DNA from: Microglena sp. YARC
Taxonomy: Eukaryota; Chlorophyta; Chlorophyceae; Chlamydomonadales; Chlamydomonadaceae
Length of the DNA: 64,000 nt
Reading direction: 5' to 3'
Assembly (NCBI GenBank): GCA_022414725.1
Contig: CM039465.1
Coordinates: forward strand, 16,807,597 to 16,871,596
Position 1 is the stretch's first letter; every line of letters starts with the position of its first letter. This document shows, piece by piece, positions 24,301-29,141 of the stretch. The notes under the pieces are model-generated. The model worked only from the letters and a program-made list of their open reading frames with translations. It searched no databases and had not been told where the DNA came from. The position numbers and the translations under genes are program-made.

Positions 24301-24436
24301 GTCGGCCAGCGGAGAGGCGATGGGCGCCAAGAGTCTGTGTATTCCCTTTGACCAGCCTGAGCTGCCAGAAGGCACTTTGTGCTTTGCTAGTGGCAAGCCT
24401 GCCAAGAACTGGGTCCTGTTTGGTCGCTCCTACTAA
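6071..24436 (+). CDS. PRORS: Prolyl-tRNA synthetase, cytosolic eukaryotic type (10 exons)
   Basis: This enzyme charges tRNA-Pro with proline in the cytosol. Exons are 6071-6200, 8308-8483, 11314-11502, 13694-13831, 15764-15834, one of four copies at 18808-19409, 19876-19986, 21637-21954, 23055-23194 and 24178-24436. All junctions are GT-AG and all phases join. With one exon-6 copy, the ATG at 6113 gives 528 aa, close to the ~530 aa I recall for plant cytosolic enzymes. Class II motifs are visible: RPTSET before motif 2, [14 protein letters not shown] as motif 2, [15 protein letters not shown], and the motif 3 region [15 protein letters not shown]. The C-terminus ends GRSY, typical of the archaeal/eukaryotic type. 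The start is uncertain because exon 1 is open upstream of 6113. Almost every exon has partial copies of its own junctions in the flanking introns. Confidence 0.96.
6206..6660. repeat. (GAT)n-type microsatellite in intron 1
   Basis: GATGAT and GATGGT repeats fill about 450 bp just inside the donor of intron 1. The long methionine-rich reading frame across it is a by-product of the repeat. Confidence 0.9.
6663..6985 (-). repeat. DR2 dispersed repeat (broken) with (TATACC)n insert
   Basis: A reverse-oriented DR2 copy, matching the right half of the family (CTCCGCC, TGACACG-type and TTGCCACCTGTCG-type blocks), is split or partly duplicated around a (CTATAC)n tract at about 6719-6800. Family members elsewhere are at 12626, 15053, 16342, 22651, 29748, 38384, 48113 and 53014. 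Confidence 0.7.
7151..8307 (+). repeat. Four echoes of the exon 2 acceptor and a GCTTTAAAACGCCAAAC minisatellite
   Basis: Copies of the exon 2 left boundary (AATGCAG followed by GTGAGGGTGGTGGCAAG) begin at 7151, 7299, 7482 and 7941, before the functional boundary at 8308. Several extend 60-75 bp into exon-like sequence, including GACCAAGCTGGGCA and CCAAGTCCACTAA. Between them runs a ~21-23 bp minisatellite of the type GGCTTTAAAACGCCAAACATG. Confidence 0.9.
8308..8483 (+). CDS. PRORS: Prolyl-tRNA synthetase exon 2
   Basis: It reads KKKETKLG, then FSEWYSEVV and [19 protein letters not shown], the start of the class II catalytic core of eukaryotic-type prolyl-tRNA synthetases. The acceptor is AATGCAG at 8301-8307 and the donor is GTATAG at 8484. 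It starts in phase 1 and ends in phase 0, ending VLQ. It is the last of five copies of this acceptor and the only one followed by a complete open exon. Confidence 0.95.
8855..9225 (+). repeat. Echoes of the exon 2 donor end, split by a SINE
   Basis: The exon 2 tail (TTTGCCATGTGGGAGGTTCT then CAGGTA) is repeated at about 8857-8886 and, degraded, at about 9197-9225. The same introductory sequence recurs without the donor near 9800. A tRNA-derived SINE sits between the first two copies. Confidence 0.8.
8938..9145 (-). mobile_element. tRNA-derived SINE, copy 1
   Basis: On the minus strand the head has a tRNA-like A box (TGGCTCAATGGTAGA) and B box (GGGTTTGAATCCC), followed by a body ending GGCGTTATCATC. 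The same element occurs at 28939-29135, 38545-38735 and 45466-45665. This copy is slightly diverged in both boxes. Confidence 0.8.
9471..9605. repeat. DR4 dispersed repeat
   Basis: The segment with CCCTAAATGGCCCTTGAAAG, GGAGGAGGCTTCC and ACCACTTTCAGA has relatives at 16790-16880 (reverse), 35708-35815 and 51068-51200. It has no coding content. The family is unknown to me. Confidence 0.65.
9635..9800. repeat. ATGTATATATAAGCATG tandem repeats
   Basis: A ~40-60 bp unit with ACATGTATATATAAGCATGT and AAACGTGTACATATATGAAC is repeated three to four times within intron 2. Confidence 0.7.
9880..10345. repeat. ACAGACCTTA / ACCAATTATGGTTT tandem repeats
   Basis: Half-units containing CAACACAGACC and ACCAATTATGGTTT alternate about eight to ten times across intron 2. 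No coding potential is visible. Confidence 0.75.
10372..10545. repeat. DR3 dispersed repeat
   Basis: GTCGCCATTACGTCGCTGCAT and the following CCGGCTAAACTAGTCAGAA match the repeat at 15425-15490. It contains a poly-C run and ends with an inverted GCGACGCGACG block. It looks like a non-coding transposable fragment. Confidence 0.55.
10953..11313 (+). repeat. Two echoes of the exon 3 acceptor
   Basis: CTGCAG followed by AGCTTCTTTGACAAGGAG begins at 10953 and again at 11133. Each copy runs ~100 bp into exon-like sequence (through TTCATCACCGATGATGCTCT) before diverging to intron. The functional exon begins at 11314. The spacing is 180 and 181 bp, a clean tandem register. Confidence 0.93.
11314..11502 (+). 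CDS. PRORS: Prolyl-tRNA synthetase exon 3
   Basis: The 63 codons encode [19 protein letters not shown], the [14 protein letters not shown] segment and AIRPTSET, the conserved region before motif 2. The acceptor is CTGCAG at 11308-11313 and the donor GTGAGA is at 11503; both phases are 0. It is the third copy of its left half and the first copy of its right half, exactly as the echo pattern predicts. Confidence 0.96.
11503..12370 (+). repeat. Six echoes of the exon 3 donor end
   Basis: GTGGCCTGGGTCACTCGTTG, AACTCTGAATTGGAGAAGCC and ATCCGCCCAACATC recur at about 11580, 11742, 11906, 12050, 12186 and 12338 (the last truncated). Spacing is ~140-165 bp, with GTGGTGGTGATTG filler in between. The earlier copies keep GT-like donors (GTGCGA at 11651); later ones have lost them or gained stops. 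Confidence 0.93.
12626..12797 (+). repeat. DR2 dispersed repeat
   Basis: GGCTGGAGCCCCCAG, TTGTCCGTCAGTCCGACCGA, the AAGCCTGGCAC block and the CGTTGCCAACACACTCCGCC end are typical of the DR2 family. It lies in intron 3. Confidence 0.75.
12815..13325. repeat. ~75-bp minisatellite, about seven units
   Basis: The unit TTTTTACAGTCTAGCC, then GGTTAGCCTATACTAACC, then a G-rich tail with GAGGTTTGTGTGG repeats about seven times with small length changes. Confidence 0.9.
13588..13640 (+). repeat. Echo of the exon 4 acceptor
   Basis: ATCAG followed by GTCACGTATGCTTACCATGC at 13588 is a diverged copy of the exon 4 start (GTAATGTATCCATACTACGC at 13694), extending ~45 bp. Confidence 0.85.
13694..13831 (+). 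CDS. PRORS: Prolyl-tRNA synthetase exon 4 (class II motif 2, first part)
   Basis: The 46 codons encode [20 protein letters not shown], then [19 protein letters not shown] and LWQ, the core of class II motif 2 in prolyl-tRNA synthetases. The acceptor is GACCAG at 13688-13693 and the donor GTAAGC is at 13832, both phase 0. Confidence 0.97.
13832..15556. other. Intron 4, first part: repeats and C-rich low complexity
   Basis: No coding sequence is seen. An ~86-bp duplication with GCATCTCATAAACAAGAGCA lies at 13970-14140. A GGTCCTG repeat is at ~14311-14340. C-rich low complexity runs from 14400 to 14860. A reverse DR2 copy is at 15053-15172. A DR5 fragment (AAATTGCTGGCTGGAGCC, reverse) is at 15228-15303. 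A DR3 fragment is at 15418-15530. Confidence 0.7.
15557..15745 (+). repeat. Echo of the exon 5 acceptor plus TTGCTTGTACAA repeats
   Basis: GCCGCAG followed by GAGGGCCACACAGCGTTTGC at 15557 duplicates the start of exon 5 (15764). The sequence between is a short repeat related to AATTGCTTGTACAACC. Confidence 0.93.
15764..15834 (+). CDS. PRORS: Prolyl-tRNA synthetase exon 5 (end of motif 2)
   Basis: It encodes [20 protein letters not shown] then ELY plus two bases (phase 2). EGHTAFAT completes motif 2. The acceptor is GCCGCAG and the donor GTAACA is at 15835. The 71-nt length matches the phase needed by exon 6. Confidence 0.96.
15835..16600 (+). repeat. Degraded echoes of the exon 5 donor end
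   Basis: The tail GAACAGGAAGTACTTGATAT..TACAGGTAACATGCT is echoed at about 15985 (GGTAACATGCTATTTTAAT), 16125-16160 (GAAAAGGAAGTTCTCGATAC), 16303-16335 (CTGAGCTGTACAGGTAACA) and 16548-16575 (GAACAGGTAGCGTGCTC). The shared AATAAATTAATGGC shows these include intron sequence. A DR2 copy is inserted at 16342-16553. Confidence 0.75.
16342..16553 (+). repeat. DR2 dispersed repeat
   Basis: A near full-length copy runs from GGCGGAGCCCCCTCTTC to GCTGCATAGAACTTGTC, including GATGAAGCCTGACACGTCAG and CTTCCGTTGCCACCTGGCG. Confidence 0.8.
16608..16768. mobile_element. hAT-like MITE, ATGATATCAT type
   Basis: TAGGGAACGTTAATATGATAT on the left faces ATGCCGGTCCCTA on the right, with an interior of ATGATATCATATGATG motifs. 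Relatives are at 30813-31345 and 40203-40443. The TSD is unclear for this copy. Confidence 0.65.
16780..18004. other. Intron 5, middle part
   Basis: No gene is seen. A reverse DR4 copy lies at 16790-16880. G- or C-rich low complexity is at 17015-17030, 17155-17300 and 17604-17624 (an ~18-base G run). A short echo of the exon 6 acceptor (CTCTGTTCCCAG then CATGTGTATGA) is at about 17950-17973. Confidence 0.6.
18005..18189. mobile_element. hAT-like MITE, CTAATATTAT type
   Basis: TAGGGAACGGCAACTAATAT on the left and TAGCCGACCCCTA on the right form the terminal repeats. They are flanked by CTAATACA (17997-18004) and CTAATTCA (18190-18197), an 8-bp target duplication with one mismatch. An 8-bp duplication is the hAT hallmark. 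A relative is at 38785-38940. Confidence 0.8.
18190..18807. other. Intron 5, last part before the exon 6 array
   Basis: Between 18240 and 18430 are inverted GCGC-rich blocks around GTACTACAAAGCGC and GCGCTAACCAATTTGAC. TATGAAACTCTGTTCC recurs at 18562 and 18789, the second being the true acceptor leader, so the tail of the intron is itself duplicated (18500-18600 against 18740-18807). Confidence 0.6.
18808..18904 (+). CDS. PRORS: Prolyl-tRNA synthetase exon 6, copy a
   Basis: This is the first of four intact 97-bp copies, each with a CCCAG acceptor and GTGAGC donor. It encodes [13 protein letters not shown] then [18 protein letters not shown]. The exon is entered in phase 2 and left in phase 0, so only one copy can be used per mRNA. 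It is the copy closest to the exon 5 donor. Confidence 0.9.
18977..19073 (+). CDS. PRORS: Prolyl-tRNA synthetase exon 6, copy b
   Basis: This intact 97-bp copy differs from copy a in the loop after VTRGR (ESDREQ instead of KSAKEQ). Acceptor CCCAG ends at 18976 and donor GTGAGC is at 19074. The Glu in place of the usual Lys makes it less typical of the family. Confidence 0.85.
19139..19235 (+). CDS. PRORS: Prolyl-tRNA synthetase exon 6, copy c
   Basis: Intact 97-bp copy with loop sequence [11 protein letters not shown], arguably closest to the usual GRKSxKExFAG pattern. The acceptor follows a run of ~14 G, and the donor GTGAGC is at 19236. Confidence 0.85.
19313..19409 (+). CDS. PRORS: Prolyl-tRNA synthetase exon 6, copy d
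   Basis: Intact 97-bp copy with loop sequence [11 protein letters not shown]. Donor GTGAGC is at 19410. It is the copy nearest exon 7. The G-rich intron spacers between copies are also duplicated, so the tandem unit (162-174 bp) includes the exon and its intron tail. Confidence 0.85.
19410..19875 (+). repeat. Intron 6 with an echo of the exon 7 acceptor
   Basis: TTTGCAG followed by GCGTACGTCTCCGAGACTGG at 19669 copies the first ~52 bp of exon 7. The intron tail around CAGTCCTTTTCAATA is duplicated with it (19629 and 19841). A G-run lies at 19486-19501. Confidence 0.9.
19876..19986 (+). CDS. PRORS: Prolyl-tRNA synthetase exon 7 (class II core)
   Basis: The 37 codons encode [20 protein letters not shown] then [14 protein letters not shown], a signature of prolyl-tRNA synthetase. 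Acceptor TTTGCAG ends at 19875, donor GTGAGT is at 19987, and both phases are 0. Confidence 0.97.
20055..20132 (+). repeat. Echo of the exon 7 donor end
   Basis: CCATTGCCTAGTTCAGAACTT and AAGACAAGTTGAAG|GTATGT copy the right two-thirds of exon 7. The copy has TAG where exon 7 has a sense codon boundary and GATTAGG-type changes, so it is dead as coding but keeps a GT donor. Confidence 0.9.
20256..21410. repeat. TTGAACTTGTTTGTTTGTA minisatellite interrupted by an insertion
   Basis: The unit around CTTGAATTTGAACTTGTTTGT occupies 20256-20430 and resumes at 21335-21410. The insertion at 20432-21324 splits it, so the minisatellite is older than the insertion. Confidence 0.85.
20432..21324. mobile_element. 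893-bp non-autonomous element with TAGGGTTGGG ends
   Basis: The left end TAGGGTTGGG and right end CCCAACCCTA are perfect 10-bp inverted repeats. Inside, both ends are rich in CATACGTTTATACGTT motifs in opposite orientation. No long reading frame is present. The flanks are T-rich, so the target duplication cannot be read with certainty. Internal AGCTGCCTAGAAGCTGC blocks (20885-20995) show nested repeats. Confidence 0.7.
21450..21490 (+). repeat. Echo of the exon 8 acceptor
   Basis: TCTGGACAG followed by GAGCACGCATGGCTGAACTC at 21450 copies the start of exon 8 (21637). The preceding CCAATCTTCACC leader is also repeated three times between 21430 and 21612. Confidence 0.9.
21637..21954 (+). CDS. 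PRORS: Prolyl-tRNA synthetase exon 8 (motif 3 and anticodon-binding domain)
   Basis: The 106 codons encode [20 protein letters not shown], then [17 protein letters not shown] (motif 3 region) and the start of the anticodon-binding domain with [19 protein letters not shown]. Acceptor GGACAG ends at 21636, donor GTGAGT is at 21955, both phase 0. It is the longest exon of the gene. Confidence 0.97.
21972..22318 (+). repeat. Two echoes of the exon 8 donor end
   Basis: Two ~165-175 bp copies starting GGTGCAGGAGGCCATGTT (about 21972 and 22150) reproduce the right half of exon 8 through GGGCCCCAAGGT. The first carries an in-frame TAG (GTGTAGGCAGG) and the second CGTGCTGAG, so neither can replace the exon. 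The first retains the GTGAGT donor. Confidence 0.95.
22320..22779. other. Intron 8: spacer with partial DR2
   Basis: TTTCCTATTGTGGGCTGAGC is repeated three times at 22468-22558. A 3'-truncated DR2 copy is at 22651-22717. No coding potential is seen. Confidence 0.6.
22780..23054 (+). repeat. Two echoes of the exon 9 acceptor
   Basis: GCAG followed by GGTATGGAAAATGAGGCAGT (22780) and by GATGTGGAAAACGAGGCAGT (22916) copy ~85 bp of exon 9 up to GGGCAGAGGTTGCTTCC. The leader with AATTCAAATTCAAAAACTTG is repeated with each copy. Spacing is 136 and 139 bp. Confidence 0.95.
23055..23194 (+). CDS. PRORS: Prolyl-tRNA synthetase exon 9
   Basis: It encodes [20 protein letters not shown], then [20 protein letters not shown] and LKSATE plus two bases. 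This is the anticodon-binding domain leading into the C-terminal domain. Acceptor CACGCAG ends at 23054, donor GTGCGG is at 23195, leaving phase 2. Confidence 0.96.
23195..23860. repeat. Intron 9: donor echo, AT-rich GGTGCTATATTG repeats and GAGTCTTTGG repeats
   Basis: ACTGAAAGGTGCGGCAGCAGC at 23268 echoes the exon 9 donor. AGGTGCTATATTGCTATAT-type repeats fill 23220-23660. A ~36-bp repeat (GAGTCTTTGGGAGGTGCCTT, GGAGCAAGAGA) occurs four times at 23716-23865. Confidence 0.8.
23938..24066 (+). repeat. Echo of the exon 10 acceptor
   Basis: AGCAGACTGTGTCGCCTGGAC through CCACATGTGCTTGGCCCCCT and GAGCCTTAGGTGGAGGAGGAC is a diverged copy of the first ~115 bp of exon 10. It carries an in-frame TAG (CCTTAGG for CCTGAGG). 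Confidence 0.85.
24178..24436 (+). CDS. PRORS: Prolyl-tRNA synthetase exon 10 (C-terminal domain)
   Basis: It encodes [20 protein letters not shown], then [37 protein letters not shown] and [18 protein letters not shown], ending TAA at 24434-24436. The terminal Tyr and the C-terminal domain are diagnostic of eukaryotic/archaeal-type prolyl-tRNA synthetase. The [10 protein letters not shown] block is very close to land-plant cytosolic enzymes. Confidence 0.97.
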
Positions 24437-24569
24437 GCTCTGGCGATGGTAGCCAAGAGTCTGTGTATCCCCTTTGACCAGCCGGAGCTGCCAGAAGGCA
24501 CTTTGTGCTTTGCTAGTGGCAAGCCTGCCAAGAACTGGGCCCTGTTTGGTCGATCCTACTAGGCTCTGG
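24437..24569 (+). repeat. Tandem copy of the last ~125 bp of the coding region after the stop
   Basis: GCGATGGTAGCCAAGAGTCT through GGTCGATCCTACTAG repeats the end of exon 10 (from GCGATGGGCGCC). The frame is intact and ends at its own TAG, yet it lies beyond the TAA of the functional exon, so it should be 3' UTR. GCTCTGGC follows both copies, marking the duplication boundary. Confidence 0.93.
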
Positions 24570-24572
24570 CCA

Positions 24573-25427
24573 AATGATGATGATGATGATGATGATGATG
24601 TCATGCAAGTCTTGCCATGCCCATGTTATTTCGTTGTGTGATAAGGCGAGAAGCCATGGGATCTGGCCATGCAGCCATGACAGGGCTTTCCTCGGAAAAC
24701 CCTTATTTAGGCAGCTCCCCAAGACGCACCCAACTATTACAGCAGGTCGGCTGTATCAGCTTCAAGGTGCACGAGGTTAAGTTAGTTTTATCTAAATAGC
24801 CAGTCAGGGAAGCTGCCCAGAAGCTGCTCCCAATAGGTGACAAGAAAAACACCGAGCCATGACCATCATGTCGTTATTGTTAGTCCATGATCCAGGTTGT
24901 TTCTTTTCGGCTTTTCATAGCAGCTTCTAGGCAGCTCCCTGAGCCTGGCCACTTAGCAACACAGCTATTTCAGCAGTTCTGAAAAACTGCTTACGTCAGC
25001 TTCAAGGTGCCCTAGGTTGCGCAAGTTTGGCTGAATAGCCAGTCAGGGGAGCTGCCTAGAAGCTGCTGCTTGTATCTGAAAAGATAAACACTGTCATGAT
25101 CAGTATGACCAGTCTTTAGTTAGATATTAGCTTCACAAGACTGGATCGTTACATGTTTTTCAGCCAACTCTGGGCTGCTCACCATCTTTCCAATTCCAAG
25201 CCCCCCCCCCCCCCCCCCCCCCTCTCCATGCGATACCCACAGAAACCAGGGAGCACAATAAACATATTATACAGTTTAAAGGCCTGTCAACGCTTAGACA
25301 TCAGCTTCGTGAATAGAACCATTGGTGATGATGATACTGCTGATGATGGTTACATTATCCTGCCCTGGTGCCCTACTGGACTCCAAATGTGCCCACGGCT
25401 TGACCAAATTGAATTTAGACTTGGTTA
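24573..25427. repeat. Spacer: (GAT)n and AGCTGCCTAGAAGCTGC inverted-repeat elements
   Basis: A (GAT)n tract is at 24573-24600. The CAGCTTCAAGGTGC..AGCTGCC(T/C)AGAAGCTGC block occurs twice (24755-24840 and 24995-25075), with an inverted partner GCAGCTTCTAGGCAGCTCC at 24921. It resembles MITEs at 20885 and 33840-34010. A ~22-base C run is at 25201. No gene is seen. Confidence 0.6.
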
Positions 25428-25432
25428 AATAG

Positions 25433-25678
25433 TGTTTTTTACCGGGTTTCACCGGCTCACCTAGAGTGAATTAGAGTGCACAGGACTCCTCCCTGTGGCA
25501 CTGTACTGCTGTGCCGCTGCCAGCTATGGCACAGACACTGATGCCGGTACCATGAGGTACCGCGGCATCCCAGTACTTTCTCCTAGCGCATTGATCGAAT
25601 GCTTATCTAACTGTAAAGATCTTATCCTTACCGTCTTCCCCTCGTCTCTGTGCTCTGCACATACTCCGGAAATTCACA
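25433..25678 (+). repeat. 5' LTR
   Basis: Begins TGTTTTTTACCGGGTTTCAC and ends GGAAATTCACA. It pairs with 27270-27515 at the same length of 246 bp. Confidence 0.9.
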
Positions 25679-25743
25679 GGTTACGGTCCCTTCGCTTTAG
25701 ATTGTCCTTGCTCGACGGTATTCCGAGCTGAAGGGCATTTTGA

Positions 25744-27183
25744 TTGTTGTCGCGCGGAGTGAATCAATTGAAAGGATCGAGTAAGGCTCTCCACCCGACA
25801 AGAACCTCCCCGCTGGGACACCACTCTTGTGCGGTATATCATCCGCGTATCCGGATTGATTCTGCTCCTTTGAGCATCAAGCTGTCGTCCAGCACACCCA
25901 CCTCACCCCCCCTGACAACCATCTCTACCTCCACTGCGCCCCCACCACCCCCTTCTCATCTCTCACGTCCTGTTGCTTACGCAGCCTCAGCCGTCTCTCA
26001 ACCACCTCCTGACCTATCAAACACTCCAGATCTCTCCCCAGTTGGACTTCACCCCAACCCTTCCTTCCCCAAGCCACTCCTGGACACCCTTCTCAAGCCC
26101 AAGCCACCAGGTCCTCCAGCACCCCCTAGAGCCCCTGCCACTGTCCAGTACCAGAAGAAATCAAATGGTGAGCCTTCCCCAGACTGCCTGTACTGGTCAG
26201 ACTGTCACAAAGAAGCAGGATATGTAGAAGTCCTGCCAGATAGTGCCCCTAGTTGTAGCCAGGATGATGATGCCATAGATGTTGCCCAACAGCTGGCCAG
26301 CATGAAAGCATCAATGCTGGAGATCTATAAGAAGAGATATCCATCTGTAGCCAGCCAGCAGACTTTCCAGCCACCAGTAGAGCCAGCAGTAGAACCACCG
26401 GCAGAGCCACCAGTAAAGCCACCAGTAGAGCCACCAGTAGAACCACCAGTAAAGCTACCAGCAGAACTACCAGTAGGGCCACCAGTACAGCCAGCAGTTG
26501 AGCCACCAGTAGAACCCCCAGTAGAGCCAGCAGCAGAGCAACCTGCAGATAAACCTACACAGTTGACCACTGCCATCCTATCCCTGTTCCAAGAGGACAT
26601 ACTCCTTCAGACCATGGTCCCCACTGGCATCACAGACTTCTCACCAGGTAGCACACCTCCCACCTCAGAGCCAGGTTCCCAAGCTGACATACAGAACAAT
26701 GCCCACATGTCTGCTATCAGTTACACCCTTGAGAACCACAGGGAGGGATACTATCCCCTGGGGGAACTGATGGAAGTATTAGATCACATGATGCTCTTGC
26801 CCACCCCACCCTGCATAGTCAACATGCTCAGGGTCCCCTTATACACCTTGATCCACGACTTCTATGCAAGGTACAAGTACCTGAGGTCCCTTCCACACCA
26901 AATCTGGCGAGAACAGGATATGCCCACCAATCCTGCACCAGTCATCACCCCTATCCACTTGCACTCGAAGCTGCTAGCCACTCTCATATATAAGTATGAC
27001 ACCTGCTCAGCCAGCATGAAGGATAGATTGAAGTGGACCATCTGCCTGCAGGCAGCCATGGTCAGTGCCTACTGCAATGCAGCACACAGGCAGCCAGGAC
27101 TCCCCATGCAATCCCATCAGATCAGGACAGATGGAGAGCCCAGCCCTATCCTGATCTACGTTGAAAGCATAAGTTGCTTATGA
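25744..27183 (+). CDS. Gag-like protein of the LTR element
   Basis: The frame is open from a TTG at 25744 to TGA at 27181-27183 (479 codons), but it has no ATG until about codon 187 (AGC ATG AAA). A start upstream by splicing, a non-ATG start, or decay is therefore possible. The first ~140 residues are Pro/Ser/Thr-rich. Residues ~213-275 are a PVEPPVEPP-type repeat. The C-terminal ~190 residues look globular, with YYPLGELMEVLDHMM and LKWTICLQAAMVSAY. No zinc knuckle or protease motif is visible. The position between LTRs is the only reason to call it gag-like. Confidence 0.6.
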   Translation: MLSRGVNQLKGSSKALHPTRTSPLGHHSCAVYHPRIRIDSAPLSIKLSSSTPTSPPLTTISTSTAPPPPPSHLSRPVAYAASAVSQPPPDLSNTPDLSPVGLHPNPSFPKPLLDTLLKPKPPGPPAPPRAPATVQYQKKSNGEPSPDCLYWSDCHKEAGYVEVLPDSAPSCSQDDDAIDVAQQLASMKASMLEIYKKRYPSVASQQTFQPPVEPAVEPPAEPPVKPPVEPPVEPPVKLPAELPVGPPVQPAVEPPVEPPVEPAAEQPADKPTQLTTAILSLFQEDILLQTMVPTGITDFSPGSTPPTSEPGSQADIQNNAHMSAISYTLENHREGYYPLGELMEVLDHMMLLPTPPCIVNMLRVPLYTLIHDFYARYKYLRSLPHQIWREQDMPTNPAPVITPIHLHSKLLATLIYKYDTCSASMKDRLKWTICLQAAMVSAYCNAAHRQPGLPMQSHQIRTDGEPSPILIYVESISCL

Positions 27184-27269
27184 ATATTTTAAAGTCCCTC
27201 TAGTTTTTCTTTTAACTCCTCTAATTCCCGGAATTCTCCAGAATGAAGAATACCAGGAATTGGGGGGGA

Positions 27270-27515
27270 TGTTATTCACCGGGTTTCACCGGCTCACCTA
27301 GAGTGACTTAGAGTGCACAGGACTCCTCCCTGTGGCACTGTACTGCTGTGCCGCTGCCAGCTATGGCACGGACACTGATGCCGGTACCATGAGGTACCGC
27401 AGCATCCCAGTACTTTCTCCTAGCGCATTGATCGAATGCTTATCTAACTGTAAAGATCTTATCCTTACCGTCTTCCCCTCGTCTCTGTGCTCTGCACATA
27501 CTCCGGAAATTCACA
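27270..27515 (+). repeat. 3' LTR
   Basis: Begins TGTTATTCACCGGGTTTCAC directly after a G-rich purine tract and ends GGAAATTCACA. The target duplication AATAG follows. Confidence 0.9.
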
Positions 27516-27520
27516 AATAG

Positions 27521-28502
27521 CTCCAGCCAGCAATTTGGCTGCTCGACGTCTTCGGCAGGAAAAAACAAATTACCAGGAAAATGTAAACGCGAACAAATCA
27601 CTTCTTCTTCTTCTTTCTGCCTGTCATAGACCGGGGGTATGCTGCTGATGATTAGTATTCAAGTGTTAAATCAATTTGCTTCCTGGCATTATCACTGGAC
27701 TCTTTTGTTTCTGAAAGGATAATTGGACGTAGTGCTTTACTGGGGTGGTGTGTGGCTGTGAGTGAACCCCGGCTTAGCTACAGCGATGTACCGGTAATTA
27801 TGATGATTTACATTATAATCGGTTGCAATTCTGCGGCTGACTTGGATTTGTTTTTTCAAGTCCAAATTTCAAATATTCTGGGAGAGTCCCCTGAAAAAGT
27901 CGAGCGGCAAAACGATCCGCCACATCCAAATTCCCCCCCTGGGCTGCATAAAAGCACATTGAGAGATATTATCTTACTGTGTGCAAGTTCTTGAATGTTT
28001 TTCTAACCCTGCAACCTTGTCTATCTTGAGTTTGGATACCCGGGCTTTATTTCTGTGAGAAAGGAGAGAGGGAAACATACTGCGTTACAACATCTGGGCA
28101 CATGTACAATGAATGGGGGGGAGGGGGGGGGGGGGGGGGGGGGGTATAATAGTGTGTGTAATAATGTTACAGTCCAGGGGTAGGCCATATAGGCTCAAGG
28201 GACTTGCCCAACCGTGATAGGAAGGGCGGAAAAGAAAAAGAATTGATGAACTGAACCCCTATAGCTTTACCGGCGGGGGGCCTGAGTTCGTGCTACAGTG
28301 ATCATTTAATTCTACAAAATAATTTTATTGTCCGATTCTTATCGCATTTTTAAATAAATTGTATTCAGTATTTCCATCCTTCAAAGGAATCAGGTTTCAT
28401 GACCAGCTTCATGCTGGATTCTTTATTCACCAATTCAGGCACAATTTTCATTTTTCAAAAAAAAGTTTTCTATCAGCGTATAACTGACACTCTAATATGA
28501 AA
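27521..28502. other. Intergenic spacer
   Basis: 27521-27560 is the second half of the DR5 copy interrupted by the LTR element (CAATTTGGCTGCTCGACGTC). A G-rich run occupies about 28108-28143. No coding sequence is recognised. Confidence 0.6.
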
Positions 28503-28762
28503 TGCATTTAATCTTCTACCACTCCTCTACCGCCAACCACTATATCACAGCACCTGCAAATTCTGCCAGAACGAAAGGCACTCCTTTCTGATTCAACATT
28601 TAAGTTGTGAGCTCTAAGACGTAGTCTTGCCATGCATTTAATACAATCCCTATCATTTAACAAGTCAGTGTATGCGGAACTATAATTTCTGTCCTCTGAA
28701 ATCATCAAATTCGCATACGTAATAGTTTTAATACTGTTATCACCAAGAGTCCTGGGAATCAC
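28503..28762 (-). pseudogene. LINE C-terminal fragment (zf-RVT-like)
   Basis: On the minus strand the segment reads LLNDRDCIKCMARLRLRAHN, then LNVESERSAFRSGRICRCCD and GVVED. This resembles the Cys-rich region after the reverse transcriptase of some non-LTR retrotransposons (an arginine-rich LRxxxHxLxxE block followed by RxCxxC). It is short and isolated, with no reverse transcriptase next to it. Confidence 0.5.
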
Positions 28763-28938
28763 TGTATTTAGGGATTAGCAGTCAATGTCTGTTATTTGAG
28801 AGATACCTATATAATACAAGCTTAGAAAATCATCTGTCAGAATCATCTCAACTCTCACTCATGTGCCATGCGTGGATAGCAACAACAGATCTTTGTGTAC
28901 AGTATTTATTTATTGATTTATCAGTCAAATGTATCCCC

Positions 28939-29135
28939 GTTCAACGAATGGCTCAATGGCAGAGCTTCTTGAACGACGTAGGTGCCGGGTTTCATTCAAT
29001 CCCCAAGGGTGCGCTTAAGTGTTCGCGGTCGCTGCCAACCACCATGGTAGCTTTGTCGCAAAGTAGCAGCCCGATCCATACCGCCGGAAGACGGGGCTCC
29101 CTTAATACCACGCCCCACCAGGCGTTATCATAACT
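28939..29135 (+). mobile_element. tRNA-derived SINE, copy 2
   Basis: The tRNA-like head has the A box TGGCTCAATGGCAGAG and a B-box region GGTTTCATTCAATCCCC carrying a small insertion. The body ends CAGGCGTTATCATAAC. It lies antisense to the adapter gene and ends within ~10 bp of that gene's stop codon. Confidence 0.8.
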
Positions 29136-29141
29136 TTTTTA

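Larger units (their letters stand above)
25428..27520 (+). mobile_element. Compact LTR retroelement with gag-like frame (TR-GAG type)
   Basis: Two 246-bp LTRs (25433-25678 and 27270-27515) start TG and end CA and differ at only about five to six positions. They are flanked by the 5-bp target duplication AATAG (25428-25432 and 27516-27520). A purine tract (AATTGGGGGGGA) ends right before the 3' LTR. The ~1.59-kb interior holds one long frame and no reverse transcriptase, integrase or protease, so it is non-autonomous. It is inserted in a DR5 repeat, whose uninterrupted relative is at 35892-35970. The primer-binding site is not obvious. Confidence 0.9.
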
